A stretch of 64,000 nt of DNA from Hofstenia miamia (GCA_004352715.1 SCFE01000089.1:229707-293706); one strand, 5' to 3'. Shown: positions 11,661 through 24,329, numbered from the stretch's first letter. The notes: generated by a model not told the origin, from the sequence alone. A program made the numbers and translations.

Positions 11661-12654
11661 TTGTTTTAGAAATGTCCAGAACACACTTTGTGCTCATACA
11701 AGAACTCGCAAATCGACTTTTAGATGAATGGGCAAATAATTCTTCATCTGATATTAGTGAGGTATTATATTACGAGCCCCAATTTGAAATGAATAGCACT
11801 CATCGTAATTAACGTGTATTTGAATTTTTTTCTTATTCATCTATGTTATATATATGTGTTTCCTTACATCTAGTTTCATATGCTTAGACTTAGCTAACGA
11901 GCAAACTCCTGAAGAAGTTATATTGGGATGGTAATGAAGTGCACCAGCATTGGAGGTTCATCTAATCTTGAAAGATGGTCTTACACAATGCTCGAACTTG
12001 AAAATAATATTGACATTCAACATGCAAGAGGTATTTATTGCAAAAATCATCCATTGTGTTTTATTCACGGCAAAGAATTTGGACAATCTATTCAAAAATC
12101 ATGACAAGCAATAGATTCAAGTAAATTTTAAGATTTTTTAGGTTTGATGTTAATGTTACACACAGAGGAAAATCTGATCAATTTGCAATAGTTCGTGATA
12201 TTTTTGAAAAGATTCGAAGAAACTGAATTTCCGTTTTCGAAGCAAAGGAAAACTATAACAATTAATGAACAATTACTGACTCTGAAAAGTAGATGCAGTT
12301 TAACTACTTTTATGGGCAAACAACAAGCTAAATATGGCCTGAAGTATGCAAACGTTGATACAAACTATGTTTGAAACACTTTGATCTATCTTGGCGCCCA
12401 AGTAAAGGAAAGTAAGGGTGGTGTGCCTTTGGGAGATGTGGTAATGCGCTTAATGCAACAGTTCAAGAACTGGTTATGAGATCTGCACAGATAGCTTTTT
12501 TACCACTCTTCTATTGGCAAAGCGATTGAAGTCCATCAATACTTAATTACTGCGCACTCTGACGAAAAATCTAAAGGAAATGTCTATCTTGATGGTGAAC
12601 AAGCAGGATTTGTATGATAGTGCTTTTACAAAAAAGATGCATGATTACGATGAA

Positions 12655-13192
12655 TTTCACGATGAGTTTATTTATTGTTCACAATCACAATATTATAATA
12701 TAATTATATACATATATACAGTGTACATGATGTATTATAAAATAGGAAATTGTACATCATAATAAATAAGCACTATAATTATTAGAGCATGTTGAAAACT
12801 TCTCCTTGAAGAAGGATAATTGCACGTGGTATGAAGGTTCGTCGATATGTTTCAGTATTGCATTTGTATGGTCGAAATTTTGATCTAGTTGCTGAGTGAT
12901 GTGATAAATGAGCTGACAACTTCCAGTGTAATGGATGGGTTGAATCGTCTATTATTCGACGCGCAGTCTTTGCATATTGCTTACGATAGTTCTGATTAAT
13001 AAGCTCTATAAGATGCACAGCACTAAAATTCGTCATTCGAGCACAATTACTACGTAGAGCTGCCACTTATGCGCATTGGGTAATCCCCGATTATAAGTTT
13101 ACATTGGATTTAGGAATTTGGTGCAATTTTTATTGTGTACCAATGGAAGGCCAACAAAAATGTTGCTTTGATTTAGCATAGTTGCAGAAAGC
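12655..13192. repeat. Block A, copy 1 (carries a LINE 3' end)
   Basis: Near-identical to 15673-16210. It starts at TTTCACGATGAG and runs to the junction with block B at TTAAAGAAAAGAACCCC. The minus strand encodes a LINE C-terminus. Confidence 0.9.
12782..13066 (-). pseudogene. LINE reverse-transcriptase C-terminal fragment, copy 1
   Basis: A 94-codon frame on the minus strand. THPLHWKLSAHLSHHSATRS followed by KFRPYKCNTETYRRTFIPRA and a hydrophobic end matches the extreme C-terminus of many animal LINE ORF2 proteins (HPLH...SxRxxRxxRCxTxRYxxSFIPxAI). Only this end is present, so the insertion is severely 5'-truncated. It lies in the opposite orientation to the surrounding piggyBac pseudogene and interrupts it. 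Confidence 0.75.
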
Positions 13193-14022
13193 TTAAAGAA
13201 AAGAACCCCTAATTATTAATGACTACAATATTCACAAAACAGAGATTGATATTTGTGATCAGGTGTATGGCCATCTAAAAATTGTTTAGATAGCTTTGAT
13301 CTGCTGCTAATGTTGTACTCAAATCATGCTGCTTCTCGTCATTGACCACTTGCAGTTTGGTCAAACATATTAGACATTGCAGCTCTTAATGCTCATGTCA
13401 TTTTCAAAGATGCTTTGCAATTGGAAATTTCTAGATAGAACTTCATATTATAACTAATCAAGTATCTAGGTGGTCTTAATCAATCTTCTGAACTGTTCCC
13501 TTTTCAATTTGATACAATCCATTAGCCAACAAAAAGATGCACACAAATTGCCAAAATTGCAGTAGAACGTTTTGTGCCAACTGCTCAAAAACTAGCTGCT
13601 AATTTTCATTTGTTGTTTATAGTAACGGAGAGTCATTTTATATTTTTACTACATATTGCATATTTATGTAAATTTTGATAATACACAGCTTTTTATATTG
13701 GTATGAAAATGATACCTGTCTATTTTAGTATGTAAAATTGCTGCCTATTCTAGTGTTAATTCGATTTAGTTAGAAGAATAATCTTTTGCAGTGTTGAATG
13801 AAGGATTAAAATTTTGGGATACTGGTTCCCCCTAATGGAGTGCAGATCAGTTAGGCACAGCATGAACTTTCTGTAATATTGTTTTGGTATGTGATCACAG
13901 CTCTTCTCAATTTTTACCCTTCCAATCTAGGGCATTTTTTTCTATCAATTTGATCAAAGCAAGCATATTGATGAATTAATCATTGACTTCTTCATTGCCA
14001 CTATTACCAATGTGAAACCAAT
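13193..14022. repeat. Block B, copy 1
   Basis: An 830-base block starting TTAAAGAAAAGAACCCC. It repeats at 14024-14853 and 16211-17039 with only a few substitutions. It contains the C-terminal piggyBac remnant on the plus strand. Confidence 0.93.
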
Positions 14023-14023
14023 N
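14023..14023. other. Single-N junction
   Basis: One N separates the end of block B copy 1 from the start of block B copy 2. Confidence 0.97.
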
Positions 14024-14853
14024 TTAAAGAAAAGAACCCCTAATTATTAATGACTACAATATTCACAAAACAGAGATTGATATTTGTGATCAGGTGTATG
14101 GCCATCTAAAAATTGTTTAGATAGCTTTGATCTGCTGCTAATGTTGTACTCAAATCATGCTGCTTCTCGTCATTGACCACTTGCAGTTTGGTCAAACATA
14201 TTAGACATTGCAGCTCTTAATGCTCATGTCATTTTCAAAGATGCTTTGCAATTGGAAATTTCTAGATAGAACTTCATATTATAACTAATCAAGTATCTAG
14301 GTGGTCTTAATCAATCTTCTGAACTGTTCCCTTTTCAATTTGATACAATCCATTAGCCAACAAAAAGATGCACACAAATTGCCAAAATTGCAGTAGAACG
14401 TTTTGTGCCAACTGCTCAAAAACTAGCTGCTAATTTTCATTTGTTGTTTATAGTAACGGAGAGTCATTTTATATTTTTACTACATATTGCATATTTATGT
14501 AAATTTTGATAATACACAGCTTTTTATATTGGTATGAAAATGATACCTGTCTATTTTAGTATGTAAAATTGCTGCCTATTCTAGTGTTAATTCGATTTAG
14601 TTAGAAGAATAATCTTTTGCAGTGTTGAATGAAGGATTAAAATTTTGGGATACTGGTTCCCCCTAATGGAGTGCAGATCAGTTAGGCACAGCATGAACTT
14701 TCTGTAATATTGTTTTGGTATGTGATCACAGCTCTTCTCAATTTTTACCCTTCCAATCTAGGGCATTTTTTTCTATCAAATTGATCAAAGCAAGCATATT
14801 GATGAATTAATCATTGACTTCTTCATTGCCACTATTACCAATGTGAAACCAAT
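14024..14853. repeat. Block B, copy 2
   Basis: A near-identical repeat of 13193-14022. One visible difference is TATCAAATTG versus TATCAATTTG near its 3' end. Here it continues into block C. Confidence 0.93.
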
Positions 14854-15671
14854 GATTGCCATTGGCAGAAAACCTGCCAGTGCACTTAAATAATTGTTAC
14901 TTCCGCCCATTATATACCCATTTTTAAAATCCTCATCAAACAATTTCCTTAATATTGCGATTTGCTAAGCTAAAGTTGGGTATGTTAGGAAACTAATGAT
15001 TAGTTTATTAACTATTTCTTGCAGCAAACCGCTTTTGTTTCAAAACAAGTATGTATTTCCTGATTGGCAATTGGTAGCATTACATTTTGCTTATCTCATC
15101 AAGAACTTTTTTTGAAATCTAATCGAGCAAAAGTATACAGCCTGCAAATTTTTTTAGCAAATTTTGAAATCCAACTCAAAATTAATTCGCATATTTCACC
15201 TGCTTCATTGTATATTAGTTCATGCTGATGCTCCGGGGGATAGTTATTCTTCACTGCTTTTGCAAGTTGCTGTTGATGCCGTGAAAACTGGATAAAGTAT
15301 CCGGCAAATTGTGGTACGGTACCATTTTCATCAGTAAAGATTTTCTAATTATTGAGATAATAGTAGCAGCACTGCGCAACATCCGTTTCATATGAGGCTT
15401 GCTGAATATTTTCTAGTACATGTAGTTGTGACACCAGACGACTAAGATCCAAATCATCTTGATAATGCATGACGACTTTTTGTATTTCACATAAAGCAGT
15501 TCTAGTCCCAGCCAAGATGCTGTAAAGAGATTTTCCGCTGAATTTAGCAAATGGATAGCCTTATTTGTGATCATGGATTGAATCAGAGCTGCTGATTTTG
15601 GGATGGCAACATACCACATAATGATATTCTAGAAAAATAATTTATAAACATTATGAATGACAAACTTGGAA
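14854..15671. repeat. Block C, copy 1
   Basis: Repeated at 17040-17858. It contains a minus-strand frame of 68 codons (15413-15619) starting MWYVAIPKSAALIQSMITNK, continued after a frameshift by a stretch with DDLDLSRLVSQLHVLENIQ. It looks like a decayed protein remnant whose family is not recognised. Confidence 0.9.
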
Positions 15672-15672
15672 N
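15672..15672. other. Single-N junction
   Basis: One N separates block C copy 1 from block A copy 2. Confidence 0.97.
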
Positions 15673-16210
15673 TTTCACGATGAGTTTATTTATTGTTCAC
15701 AATCACAATATTATAATATAATTATATACATATATACAGTGTACATGATGTATTATAAAATAGGAAATTGTACATCATAATAAATAAGCACTATAATTAT
15801 TAGAGCATGTTGAAAACTTCTCCTTGAAGAAGGATAATTGCACGTGGTATGAAGGTTCGTCGATATGTTTCAGTATTGCATTTGTATGGTCGAAATTTTG
15901 ATCTAGTTGCTGAGTGATGTGATAAATGAGCTGACAACTTCCAGTGTAATGGATGGGTTGAATCGTCTATTATTCGACGCGCAGTCTTTGCATATTGCTT
16001 ACGATAGTTCTGATTAATAAGCTCTATAAGATGCACAGCACTAAAATTCGTCATTCGAGCACAATTACTACGTAGAGCTGCCACTTATGCGCATTGGGTA
16101 ATCCCCGATTATAAGTTTACATTGGATTTAGGAATTTGGTGCAATTTTTATTGTGTACCAATGGAAGGCCAACAAAAATGTTGCTTTGATTTAGCATAGT
16201 TGCAGAAAGT
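15673..16210. repeat. Block A, copy 2
   Basis: Near-identical to 12655-13192, including the minus-strand LINE C-terminal frame (15800-16084). It differs near the junction (AAAGTTTAAAG versus AAAGCTTAAAG). Confidence 0.93.
15800..16084 (-). pseudogene. LINE reverse-transcriptase C-terminal fragment, copy 2
   Basis: Identical at protein level to the frame at 12782-13066, as part of block A copy 2. It was not inserted independently. It was copied, or assembled twice, with its surroundings. Confidence 0.75.
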
Positions 16211-17039
16211 TTAAAGAAAAGAACCCCTAATTATTAATGACTACAATATTCACAAAACAGAGATTGATATTTGTGATCAGGTGTATGGCCATCTAAAAAT
16301 TGTTTAGATAGCTTTGATCTGCTGCTAATGTTGTACTCAAATCATGCTGCTTCTCGTCATTGACCACTTGCAGTTTGGTCAAACATATTAGACATTGCAG
16401 CTCTTAATGCTCATGTCATTTTCAAAGATGCTTTGCAATTGGAAATTTCTAGATAGAACTTCATATTATAACTAATCAAGTATCTAGGTGGTCTTAATCA
16501 ATCTTCTGAACTGTTCCCTTTTCAATTTGATACAATCCATTAGCCAACAAAAAGATGCACACAAATTGCCAAAATTGCAGTAGAACGTTTTGTGCCAACT
16601 GCTCAAAAACTAGCTGCAAATTTTCATTTGTTGTTTATAGTAACGGAGAGTCATTTTATATTTTTACTACATATTGCATATTTATGTAAATTTTGATAAT
16701 ACACAGCTTTTTATATTGGTATGAAAATGATACCTGTCTATTTTAGTATGTAAAATTGCTGGCTATTCTAGTGTTAATTCGATTTAGTTAGAAGAATAAT
16801 CTTTTGCAGTGTTGAATGAAGGATTAAAATTTTGGGATACTGGTTCCCCCTAATGGAGTGCAGATCAGTTAGGCACAGCATGAACTTTCTGTAATATTGT
16901 TTTGGTATGTGATCACAGCTCTTCTCAATTTTTACCCTTCCAATCTAGGGCATTTTTTTCTATCAATTTGATCAAAGCAAGCATATTGATGAATTAATCA
17001 TTGACTTCTTCATTGCCACTATTACCAATGTGAAACCAA
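16211..17039. repeat. Block B, copy 3
   Basis: Third copy of block B, with a few substitutions (for example CTGGCTATTC where copies 1 and 2 read CTGCCTATTC). Confidence 0.93.
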
Positions 17040-17858
17040 TGATTGCCATTGGCAGAAAACCTGCCAGTGCACTTAAATAATTGTTACTTCCGCCCATTAT
17101 ATACCCATTTTTAAAATCCTCATCAAACAATTTCCTTAATATTGCGATTTGCTAAGCTAAAGTTGGGTATGTTAGGAAACTAATGATTAGTTTATTAACT
17201 ATTTCTTGCAGCAAACCGCTTTTGTTTCAAAACAAGTATGTATTTCCTGATTGGCAATTGGTAGCATTACATTTTGCTTATCTCATCAAGAACTTTTTTT
17301 GAAATCTAATCGAGCAAAAGTATACAGCCTGCAAATTTTTTTAGCAAATTTTGAAATACAACTCAAAATTAATTCGCATATTTCACCTGCTTCATTGTAT
17401 ATTAGTTCATGCTGATGCTCCGGGGGATAGTTATTCTTCACTGCTTTTGCAAGTTGCTGTTGATGCCGTGAAAACTGGATAAAGTATCCGGCAAATTGTG
17501 GTACGGTACCATTTTCATCAGTAAAGATTTTCTAATTATTGAGATAATAGTAGCAGCACTGCGCAACATCCGTTTCATATGAGGCTTGCTGAATATTTTC
17601 TAGTACATGTAGTTGTGACACCAGACGACTAAGATCCAAATCATCTTGATAATGCATGACGACTTTTTGTATTTCACATAAAGCAGTTCTAGTCCCAGCC
17701 AAGATGCTGTAAAGAGATTTTCCGCTGATTTTAGCAAATGGATAGCCTTATTTGTGATCATGGATTGAATCAGAGCTGCTGATTTTGGGATGGCAACATA
17801 CCACATAATGATATTCTAGAAAAATAATTTATAAACATTATGAATGACAAACTTGGAA
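17040..17858. repeat. Block C, copy 2
   Basis: Second copy of block C, differing by single bases. After 17858 the sequence becomes unique (GTGGTCATAATAAAAATTC). Confidence 0.92.
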
Positions 17859-18905
17859 ATGTGGTCATAATAAAAATTCATATATCTATTATTACATACA
17901 GAGAATTTATCTCTAGTTTCAAAGAAATGATAAATTTCCTGTAATATATCTTACATTTGTAATAATTGAATGGGTAAAAATTATTTTACAAATTGTTTTG
18001 AACAAAGAGCATTTTGGTAACAACAACTTTTAAACGTGCTGCAAAAGTTTCTTAAGCAGCTTCCGATTTTAAACAAATACTAAGGATGGCGTTGTTTCCC
18101 ACTTGTAATAGAGGATTGCAATCAAATACTGACGATTAATTTGTTTCCCATTTTTAACGTTTGCACCTAACAGAACATGTTGTATTGAAAAACAAACAAG
18201 AAATAATTGCTTTATTATAAAATTTTTTTCTGAATGTTTCAAAATCGTTTTGTAACCTAGGAAATGGCTTCTGCTTTGTGATATCAGTACTGACAAATTC
18301 ATATCACACAAAAATTGTTGTCTTTTTACTGCATAAATCAGTTCTTATTTTTAGCATTCGATGGCATACAACATCACAAAATGCAATTCCTTTAGCAGAA
18401 GAAACTGAAGAACTTGGAAGTTGCTTGCTGAGCTTATCTATCACTTCAAAAAGTTTATGGCAGAACAAGAGCTAAGTAAAACTCAACGTTCTTAAGTCTA
18501 CAAATGTATCTACTCACTGTTTCTTTTATCTAATATCGTTAAAATCAGATGAAGATTCTTCTAGTGCAGCTTGTAGAATAGGAATTTGGCACACACAAGA
18601 CCGTCCAGGGCACTCTATTTCATGGTGAATAAAGTAGAGCAATAAATATGGACTGTAGTTTGAGGATAGTGCAATTGAGTGGTGACAGATTTCACAGTTC
18701 TGCATTGTTTATTTTGATAATGGGAGCTGATGACTAGCTTGAGAATTCGATGTAACGAACATGTTTAGGCAAAAGTTTTTTACAAAGCACCATCAACTTA
18801 TATATTGCTAGTGCAGTGACACCATCGGAACCACTCCAAGCGGCGCCACAGAATATCAGTCAAGCACAAAGCCTCAGAGAGTGAACCATGAATGTAATAT
18901 CAAAT

Positions 18906-18909
18906 ATAC

Positions 18910-18953
<44 letters not shown>
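18906..18953. repeat. (AT)n microsatellite
   Basis: Roughly 24 alternating AT units with a short imperfect start. Confidence 0.93.
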
Positions 18954-18958
<5 letters not shown>

Positions 18959-20106
18959 GGTACTTGTTTAGGACAACATTTGATTTATTAGGAAGCCACA
19001 TAGTGAAATGCAGCAACAAATATGCACCAAGCAGCATTTGCATTTGGTTGAATGAAATGTTTGCTCAGCATTCAATTGAACACTTTCAAGGGGCAAAATA
19101 TGACTCATTAAAAAGTTCCTAAGTTTAGATCACCACGAACAAAGAAGCCGAAATCTTGAAAGTGGTAGGTTTCCCTGATCTTAGCAGTTCAGTGTTAACA
19201 AGCTAGTATCAATAAAGGTAGATGAGCAGCTTTTCTTAATCAAAACCAGATGTTAACTCACACAATATATGAAAAATAAGCCAGAAAAATTTTTATAAAA
19301 TTGTCTATTCTTACTGAAGCGTACAGTAAATTATTACAACATAATGTCATGTATTGGAGCTGATGAGAAATGACATCCTGCCTTAAATACACAGGTGATC
19401 ATGGCAATGATTGAGCCTTTATATGGGAAAAGCTATAATACGACATGTGAAAATTTTTTACGAACAAATTCTTGGCCGTTCAACACTTTTTATAATAATA
19501 TATCATCTTTGTTCACAAACTTTTTTGTCAATGGAAATAAATTTATTAGTATGCAGATTTTAATGATGACAATTTCTAATGTTTTTTTCAAAATTGCATT
19601 AAACAATTTCTCTTAATTACAAGAGGTACAGAAAAATATTAAATTTTGCTGTTAGGTCCTAAATAATCCTTCAGGCACTAAGAACATCAATAGTTCAAAT
19701 CAACAATGCACAAACCAAAAATCAGATTATATTGTGAATTAAAAATTAGAAACTGAAGTGTACAAAACGTATCTATATTTCGATTTTTAAAATGGTCAAT
19801 AAAAACAACAAAAATATAAAATTTAAAATATTTTTGTACTTTCTTGAATCATTAATTGATATCAATGGATACTACATTATTTATAATGTATAACAGAGAT
19901 AATTCCCAAGGCGCATCACGAAATCCGGCATGTGCACTATAGAAACCTTAGACTAAAATCCGCTATGTACACTCTATTCTTCATTTTGATTCTACAAGTC
20001 ACTGGCTATTGTGCTTATATCCACCTTCACCTGGAGGTTTGCTCTTCAAAATTCTCATAGTGAGAATATGGTAAAGGTGATCGAATCGATAACATGTATT
20101 CTAAAA

Positions 20107-20135
20107 CATATATATATATATATATATATATATAG
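20107..20135. repeat. (AT)n microsatellite
   Basis: About 14 uninterrupted AT units. Confidence 0.93.
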
Positions 20136-20559
20136 GGGCCGGGAAAAAAATTCACTTATGCAATTTTCTAAATAGAGATATAGAGTGTAGCAATTGATAT
20201 ATTAGGTCTATAATTTAGCTTGTAACTTATTTAAAGTAATAATGTAATCTAAATTCATATGTAAAGTTTTAATTGCAATTTACATGTATAATCCTACATG
20301 CAATAATGTAACGTGTTTTTCTGTCATCTAAAAACTGTTTTTCTGATCATGCATGTTTCCAAAGTAAGAAATATATTCGTTTTTAAACATGCATAATTTA
20401 TACGTAAATGAATCGTACCATTAATACATACATGCATGCATGTACAGTACACATAAGAAAAATAGCAAAGCAAGCACAAAATTCTAAAGATAACATCCGT
20501 TACCTTCGATGATCTTCTGGAAATGATTTTGAAAAGTTTCAAATTCGTCACTGAGCTTG

Positions 20560-20860
20560 TCCTCTGATATCGAATTTCTCGGACAAACGTCACATTCTCC
20601 TCTCTAGTACTCGTTCGTGGTCTTCCTGATCCTTGCTTTCTCTGTAAATGAGTTCATTCTTCTTACTTATACTCCTTTGCAATCTGCTGTACTCTTTAGC
20701 GACTGATCATGTTTTCTTCTCCCCAACTTTCCACAAGAAGACGATGGATCTCGGAGGGGCTGTAGTTGTTTCGTGTTAATGTAGCAATGAAGAAGTTAAT
20801 GCATTGCATTCATCTCGCTGATTAATTTCGTGATATCTCAATTTAGTCAATCAGAATGTG
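20560..20860 (-). pseudogene. Tc1/mariner-superfamily transposase N-terminal remnant
   Basis: Read on the minus strand, fragments run NNYSPSEIHRLLVESWGEEN, then QRKQGSGRPRTSTREENV with TFVREI in the adjoining frame. This is the helix-turn-helix part of Tc1/mariner/IS630-type transposases: a DNA-binding helix, the basic SGRPRTS linker and a second helix. Internal stops are present and the DDE catalytic domain is not recognisable beyond it. The match rests on this short linker and is moderate. Confidence 0.55.
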
Positions 20861-21039
20861 CTAAGATGTGCACGGCTCGCTGTATGGCACAAATAAAGTA
20901 TGCTATGGATATTTAAAAGTGTTCAAGTTATTGGAGATTATCTTAAATTGTGTTATAATTTGGGTTTGTGTGTATCCATACACCGTCAAACAAATAGAGC
21001 ATTCATAATGTGTACAAATTACTTATAAAATTATGCATG

Positions 21040-21042
<3 letters not shown>

Positions 21043-21075
<33 letters not shown>
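21043..21075. repeat. (AT)n microsatellite
   Basis: About 16 AT units. Confidence 0.93.
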
Positions 21076-21078
<3 letters not shown>

Positions 21079-21554
21079 GCATGAATATATATCTTCTTCG
21101 GGTTTTAGTCATGACATTTCAAATAGTAAACATTTATGAAAATGATCGCAAAGTCTATCAAAATTTAATGAAAGAAATGTATGTAGTTGCACAAAATGGA
21201 ATTGAAATTGAAATTTAGAACTTTATGAATGATTTTATTTAATTGAAATATACTCTAGCAACAATAATGCAAATTCAATTTTGTTGGAGTCAGTGCATCA
21301 TTTTCTCTTAAATTTGATAATATTTTATTACAATTTCATAATTTGAATGGCAAAATGTAGATAAGCACTAGAATGACAACAAGTAGAAATCCCTGCACCT
21401 TTTGCCATAATTACTATTATTTTGTAATACTGCAATCATTGTAATCAATATATTCTGAAAATCAAAAATAAAATTTCTTAACCGGATTTTAACCTGATTA
21501 ATCGGCTCCTGCATATTAACTGACTTTAACCGGACTCCAGCATATATATATATA

Positions 21555-21715
21555 NNNNNNNNNNNNNNNNNNNNNNNNNNNNNNNNNNNNNNNNNNNNNN
21601 NNNNNNNNNNNNNNNNNNNNNNNNNNNNNNNNNNNNNNNNNNNNNNNNNNNNNNNNNNNNNNNNNNNNNNNNNNNNNNNNNNNNNNNNNNNNNNNNNNNN
21701 NNNNNNNNNNNNNNN
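21555..21715. other. Assembly gap bounded by (AT)n
   Basis: A run of N flanked on both sides by AT dinucleotide repeats (21543-21554 and 21717-21746). The true content is probably a longer (AT)n or a repeat array. Confidence 0.98.
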
Positions 21716-21749
<34 letters not shown>

Positions 21750-23970
21750 TTCTGTATAATTAAGTAATGAACAATGTCTTGATTGATTGTTAAGGGAGTG
21801 ATACTCGGTCAAACTTGAGTGTCAAACTTAATTATATAATTGGTCGGCACACCAATCCATGATAAGTTTGAACGTGTATCAGCTTTTCAAACTTGCCATA
21901 CAACCTGATTTCAGCGATTTAATTGCGTTTGATTTGTATCGTCAACTTCTGCCTCTTGTAATTATGTTTGATAGTGCATCACCCCTTCACACATGTGTGC
22001 CACACTTATTTATCTCGCTATTACGTATTTAATAAAATCAATAACAATTTGTTACGAATGCAGTGGGTAAACTCACGATGTCGCCTTGGCATACATTATA
22101 TTTATAGTCATAAAAATGTTGAAAGGGAAAGTGGTTGCATTTATAGAGCTTCATATAAACAGTTCCTCTGCATAATCATACAGATGAAGAGCGATATAAA
22201 ATTTTATTTGAAAATTTAATGTGTATTAAAATTGCATCCATTTATTGTTTTGTCTACTTCTTTTATGTATGTCACTAGAATTGCTTAAAATTCATTCTTA
22301 TAATTCATTTATAAATGTTTCAACAAAGTATATACGAATGTCATAAATAAAGAGAATAAATTTAAAAATGAAATATTTCAATTTTTGTGCAGATTGTGAA
22401 CAAACAAAAAGAGTTTTATTTGTTATGCATTGACGTTAAATCATGGTAGTGTATTGAATGTCATGAAATGTTCGACCTGTTATGAAAAAAATTGGTGGCA
22501 TTAATTTTCTGTTTTGATGCAATCCTTCATGGTCAAATATTTCAGACCATGCAAAAATTCACAAATCTTCGTAAATTAGAACTGACGCTTGAGTATTTCA
22601 TAAACCAGCAACGTAATGCAGCACAGCTAAACGGTGTAAATTTTATCAACAATTTTGAAAATGACCGAATATCTTTTGCCATAAATACAATAATGCTTCG
22701 TCCTAACTTCTTTTTGAATTAATGGAGACATTAATTCTAGAGTAGAATTAATCAAATGAATAATCATTCTGAAAAATTATGAATATAGTTCTCGCAGTAG
22801 AGACACATGTGTGTTTATAGCTAGAGTATAGCAATGAGATGGCAATGGACTGAAAACTTTAGTCTATGCCCAGCCCACTAACATCTATGCTAAATCTGCC
22901 CATTTTTAGTATCATTGCTTAAAATTTGTTTTTGAATTTTCAGGCTGTAGACCAATGTTGTGCAAAATTTTTTTAATAAATCTTTTCACTGAAATTGAAA
23001 AGAATTAATTTAATTTTGAAATAGTATAAGATACTAATATAAAATTTCATATACATTTTTCAACACATTGCGTATAGATTCTAGAGCATTCATTGTCTAG
23101 GTTAATTTACATGGGCATTCGTTGAATTCGCAAGCTCCGTTGTTGTACATAGAATAATATAATATCTGTAAAAACAATACCATTTTTACATAAAGTATTA
23201 AATTAGATTCTAGTTGAAATTGGTTGTAAAGCTGCAAGTTTGACATACAAGTTGGATCATGTATCTTTATCACTTCAACAACCTTCCAACTTGCGGTCAG
23301 TTGTGTGCAGAGCAAGAAGTTTGACACACAACTTGGACAGTGCATCACCCCTTTTAGTTTAATACTTTCAGAAAACTAAAAATAAAAATTACGTTGTTTC
23401 AATTTACGTCAATTTACGTCATTCGCGCTTGTAGTAGTATAATTCATATCATTTTTGGGTAGCCGTAAATTTTCTTGCGGCTTCCAGATTATTAATAACT
23501 AATAAAATAACTAAATGTCACAAAATAAGAACACGGATTATCTTCTGCAATAAAAAAATAGTGAATATACATTGACACCTACGTCATTTAAGTGTAGAGA
23601 AATATTAAATAGCATATGGCTCTGGGTCCCTTCAACACGTAATTTCCAGTGAGTGCATTTTGGCTTTAATGATGTGTATCACAAACAAGTTCTTTTGTAA
23701 TTTAGCACTTGGATTATCATTTGATGAACAAATATATTTTATTGCTAGAGTGCAAAAACAATTAAGAGCATGTCAATTTGTAATATCACAAGCTTATAAA
23801 AACAGTTAATAAGCTTGTTTGGAGAACGATAACTTAAAGGAATTTTACATAGTTAAGCCTACAGCTAAATTTGCATTGAATCAAAGTGACTAAAAGAAAA
23901 ACTTTCCAAAATTCAACTTCATGTGCATTAATTACATTATGTCCCAAAACAGCTTAATAACTACACTAAG
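21750..23970. other. Non-coding AT-rich DNA
   Basis: No supported gene. Frames at 21968-22219 and 22492-22722 are open by chance as far as I can see. AACTTG-containing motifs recur around 21807-21895 and 23270-23340 (for example GTCAAACTT and TTGACACACAACTTGG), possibly a degraded dispersed repeat. Confidence 0.45.
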
Positions 23971-23981
23971 AAATTCTACAC

Positions 23982-24320
23982 TTATTTATTGCAACAGTGA
24001 AGGATTAAGTTGCATGATCCAATTAGAGCTAAGAATAGTCCAGTAACAATAACTATGCCACTTACAAGATAATGAGGAGCTTCCTCCTCATCTAAGTAGG
24101 TAAACAGTGCTAAAATGCCTGCAAATATTATGAATGCTAAAGCAAACAAAAAGAGATGCTTCGCCTTTTGTTTCCTAGTTTTTTCTGGAGGTGAAGGATC
24201 TTCAATGTGCAAAACTGTTAAATCAACATCACCGGCTTCTTTTTGTGGATCATCAGGGGCAAGCACATTTATGTTGCTGAAATCTGTGGATGTTGTGGAC
24301 TGCTGGGTTGACGATTGCAT
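23982..24320 (-). CDS. Small two-pass membrane protein, family unknown
   Basis: A 112-residue frame from a true ATG. Residues 1-46 are polar and Ser/Thr/Asp-rich. KTRKQKAK (49-54 and flanks) is a basic stop before transmembrane helix 1 (about 56-76, LFLFALAFIIFAGILALFTYL). DEEEAPH is a short acidic loop, and helix 2 spans about 84-107. The protein ends HCCNK, where the cysteines could be palmitoylated. By the positive-inside rule both termini would face the cytosol (inference). The non-random layout, clean ATG and lack of repeats argue for a real gene or last exon. AATAAA overlaps the final Asn-Lys-stop codons. I do not recognise the family and assign no function. Confidence 0.6.
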   Translation of the reverse strand: MQSSTQQSTTSTDFSNINVLAPDDPQKEAGDVDLTVLHIEDPSPPEKTRKQKAKHLFLFALAFIIFAGILALFTYLDEEEAPHYLVSGIVIVTGLFLALIGSCNLILHCCNK

Positions 24321-24329
24321 TGATATTAT

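Larger units (their letters stand above)
11672..13560 (+). pseudogene. piggyBac-family transposase pseudogene, interrupted
   Basis: Pieces in several frames line up in the order of a piggyBac transposase. There is a possible N-terminus at the ATG at 11672 (MSRTHFVLIQELANRLLDEW), weakly supported. Near 12140 comes FDVNVTHRGKSDQFAIVRDI, like the RFDDxxTR...DKLxPIR block. Near 12250 comes ITINEQLLTLKSRCS then KQQAKYGLKY, like TIDEQLxxFRGRC...KPAKYGIK. Near 12470 comes YEICTDSFFTTLLLAKRL, like xxxDNFFTSxxLAxxL. From about 13330 comes HWPLAVWSNILDIAALNAH, the RWPxxVFxNxLDxxxxNA block. Frameshifts and stops separate them. A minus-strand LINE fragment (about 12655-13192) sits between the last two blocks and splits the gene. 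Nothing functional remains. Confidence 0.75.
17870..20550. other. Non-coding AT-rich DNA with (AT)n tracts
   Basis: Contains (AT)n at 18906-18953 and 20107-20135. Short open frames are unlike any family I recognise. No host exon could be supported. Confidence 0.5.

Noticed and set aside
21516-21812. 98-codon minus-strand frame
   Set aside because: Consists of (AT)n translated as Tyr-Ile repeats plus gap Ns.
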